Below are positions 61,411-62,133 of a stretch of DNA of 62,133 nt, in pieces. The position numbers and the translations under genes are program-made. Source of the stretch: an uncultured Collinsella sp. (GTDB lineage: Bacteria; Actinomycetota; Coriobacteriia; Coriobacteriales; Coriobacteriaceae); the NCBI GenBank assembly GCA_959601045.1, contig CAUGNZ010000010.1, positions 1 to 62,133 on the forward strand, read 5' to 3'. The notes beneath the pieces are model-generated. The model saw only the letters and a list, made by a program, of their open reading frames with translations. It was not told the origin of the DNA and searched no databases. Positions within the stretch are counted from its first letter, which is position 1. Each line of letters opens with the position of its first letter.

Positions 61411-61554
61411 AAAGATGTCCAAGCAAGTGGTCTCAACCGGAAACGGCGTCCCACTCTAAGGCTGTATTCCGGGACACGGTTTCCGTTTGGGACGCCATTC
61501 GGAAAGCGCATCCCTTTCTTTCACGGCGTCTTGGCTAAGCAAAGTGCTCGAACG

Positions 61555-62133
61555 TTATTCCTCGTACGCGCCCTCAAGCCGAAGCAGCCACTCCTTGCGA
61601 TCAAGCCCGCCGGCATATCCGTTAAGCGAGCCGTCGGCGGCAACCACGCGATGGCACGGCACGATAATCGAAATGGGATTGCGCGCAACCGCAGCCCCCA
61701 CCGCACGAGGAGACACAACGGGTGCCTCGTTTCCCGGCACACGATGTCGAGCCGCAACACGCTGGGCGATCTCACCATATGTAGCGACCTCGCCACGCGG
61801 AATTGAAAGCAGCTCAAACCAAACCTCGCGCTGAAACGCCGTACCAATCATATGCAACGGCGGCGTAAACCGAGGCTCCTGCCCCGCAAAATACGCATTC
61901 AGCCAAGCCCAAGAACGCTCAAGCACCGAAGAAGCCGCACCATTTGCCGGACTCACCGAAGACATCCCACCGGCACCAGAAACCGCATCGGCACCTTCAA
62001 CGTGCTCCGCATCTTCTTTGAGCAGCGTAGAGCCAAAGTGCTCCTGCCCCTCAAACCAAAGCCCCGTCAGACCGCGGCCATCAGCGGCAAGCAAGATTTC
62101 GCCCAAAGGTGAGGCAAATGTCGTCGTGACCAC
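61555..62133 (-). CDS. ogt: Methylated-DNA--protein-cysteine methyltransferase
   Basis: At least 192 residues; the frame reaches the window edge, where a GTG (62133) may or may not be the start, so it may be partial. Suicidal repair of O6-alkylguanine: FQREVWFELLSIPRGEVATYGEIAQRV (helix-turn-helix) and the acceptor PCHRVV with Cys near residue 162, then GSLNGYAGGLDRKEWLLRLE. An insertion of about 30 residues (about 45-75, Ala/Gly/Ser-rich) separates the N-terminal domain from the catalytic one. Confidence 0.9.
   Translation of the reverse strand: MVTTTFASPLGEILLAADGRGLTGLWFEGQEHFGSTLLKEDAEHVEGADAVSGAGGMSSVSPANGAASSVLERSWAWLNAYFAGQEPRFTPPLHMIGTAFQREVWFELLSIPRGEVATYGEIAQRVAARHRVPGNEAPVVSPRAVGAAVARNPISIIVPCHRVVAADGSLNGYAGGLDRKEWLLRLEGAYEE

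Overview
The window is about 62 kb of high-GC chromosomal DNA and carries ordinary, mostly housekeeping genes plus an unusual density of intergenic palindromes. The gene set and protein style (groES-groEL, an AmaP/DUF2273/Asp23 envelope-stress cluster, a DUF6020 membrane protein, a 1,595-residue acyl-CoA-dehydratase-activase-like protein, an OPT transporter, an LTA-synthase-like sulfatase) point to a gut member of the Coriobacteriia, most likely Collinsella. That assignment is inference from family knowledge; no rRNA or tRNA gene was seen to confirm it.

Layout. 0-8.7 kb: groEL/groES (minus), a small zinc-uptake-type membrane protein next to what looks like a collapsed metal-binding lipoprotein gene, an LtaS-like enzyme, and divergent amidohydrolase and M20 peptidase genes. 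8.7-19.3 kb (all minus): zinc-ribbon membrane protein, YitT-type protein, the amaP-DUF2273-asp23 cluster, yebC, DUF6020 protein, lgt, NifU-like protein, dCMP deaminase, coaX. 19.3-23.2 kb: OPT transporter, DUF389 protein, a small secreted or anchored protein. 23.6-29.2 kb: giant activase preceded by its probable TetR regulator. 29.2-30 kb: a gene-poor island with a 41-codon hydrophobic peptide gene arranged like a type I toxin-antitoxin locus. 30-36.7 kb: Cof phosphatase, MFS pump with TetR, amt-glnK, CmpB-type membrane protein, HD protein. 36.9-43.4 kb: dxs, a complete polar amino acid ABC importer, a C26 glutamine amidotransferase. 43.5-46.8 kb: Hpt protein, multidomain GGDEF/REC/HD-GYP protein, alpha/beta hydrolase. 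47-54.1 kb: radical SAM protein, methionine aminopeptidase, 2-hydroxyacid dehydrogenase, M18 aminopeptidase, Ntn hydrolase, phosphofructokinase. 54.4-62.1 kb: XRE regulator, small conserved protein, FtsX/MacB-type ABC pair, GyrI-like protein, a junction of two gene fragments (Abi and ClC), and an O6-alkylguanine-DNA methyltransferase running to the window edge.

The most striking material is between the genes. (1) A family of hairpins with a GGGACAG-type core recurs at a dozen sites; at seven of them the first bases of the element form the TAA stop codon of the neighbouring gene. (2) Several multi-tier palindromes are symmetric about one centre even across unpaired internal blocks, the clearest being a 185-bp one that begins inside the last codons of pfkA. 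(3) The small-peptide locus at 29.3-29.6 kb has two converging transcript starts with matching leader blocks, a masked ribosome site and a shared terminator. (4) Three tandem hairpins built on CTGTAACAG follow dxs. I see no CRISPR array, prophage, integrase or intact transposase.
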